A stretch of DNA of 12,509 nucleotides, taken from positions 1 to 12,509 of the forward strand of contig JAPLML010000689.1 in NCBI GenBank assembly GCA_026387055.1. Reading direction: 5' to 3'. The first letter of the stretch is position 1. Each line of letters starts with the position of its first letter. Positions 12,506 through 12,509 of the stretch are shown one piece after another. A program made the translations under genes and the position numbers. Below the pieces are notes generated by a model. That model worked only from the letters and a program-made list of their open reading frames with translations. It had not been told where the DNA came from and did no database searches. Origin of the DNA: Planctomycetota bacterium. GTDB taxonomy: Bacteria; Planctomycetota; Phycisphaerae; FEN-1346.

Positions 12506-12509
12506 CCAG

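Overview
This is a GC-rich stretch (about two thirds G+C by eye) of a bacterial chromosome carrying eleven protein-coding genes, one cut by the left edge, and an unusual amount of repeated intergenic DNA. No tRNA, rRNA, CRISPR array, insertion sequence or phage gene was found. A Kdo transferase, an OmpA-type peptidoglycan-binding lipoprotein and secreted proteins point to a Gram-negative envelope. The style of several proteins (WaaA with GGSN in place of the usual GGHN, an EpsC-type serine acetyltransferase, an EF-G II with DTPGY, a uroporphyrinogen-decarboxylase-like orphan) and the dispersed intergenic repeats suggest an uncultivated Planctomycetota or related lineage. That placement is inference.

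Layout. 1-1131 (minus): an HU/IHF-type DNA-binding protein, a CspA-type cold-shock protein and a truncated MarR regulator, in that order of transcription, probably one unit of nucleic-acid-binding regulators behind a candidate promoter at 1303-1331. 1428-2460 (minus): serine O-acetyltransferase (cysE, EpsC type) behind a good sigma-70-type promoter whose -10 box lies inside a perfect 9-bp inverted repeat, a likely operator. 2584-4635 (minus): an EF-G-like GTPase of the EF-G II/FusA2 kind. 4715-6228 (minus): hisH then hisA, two consecutive histidine-pathway genes, separated by a pair of oppositely oriented palindromes. 6371-7099 (minus): OmpA-family lipoprotein. 7339-8244 (minus): prepilin peptidase. 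8421-9500 (plus): uroporphyrinogen-decarboxylase-superfamily protein, divergent from the peptidase, with candidate promoters facing both ways. 9549-10646 (minus): a secreted coiled-coil protein of unknown function, convergent with the previous gene. 11036-12460 (plus): Kdo transferase waaA.

Most genes are ordinary cellular functions: cysteine and histidine synthesis, translation, envelope, secretion. There is no defence island or obvious new multi-gene system. The unusual part is the repeat landscape. (1) A two-palindrome element with TCCT and AGGA loops and the same 32-bp spacing occurs between hisH and hisA and again at the end of waaA, where it supplies the last codons of the enzyme. (2) A family built on TGGGCATGCCACCC lies upstream of hisH and in nested hairpins between the secreted protein and waaA. 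(3) An element with imperfect inverted ends lies between the lipoprotein and the prepilin peptidase. (4) Short GGGAAC-type repeats occur upstream of cysE and inside the waaA coding region.
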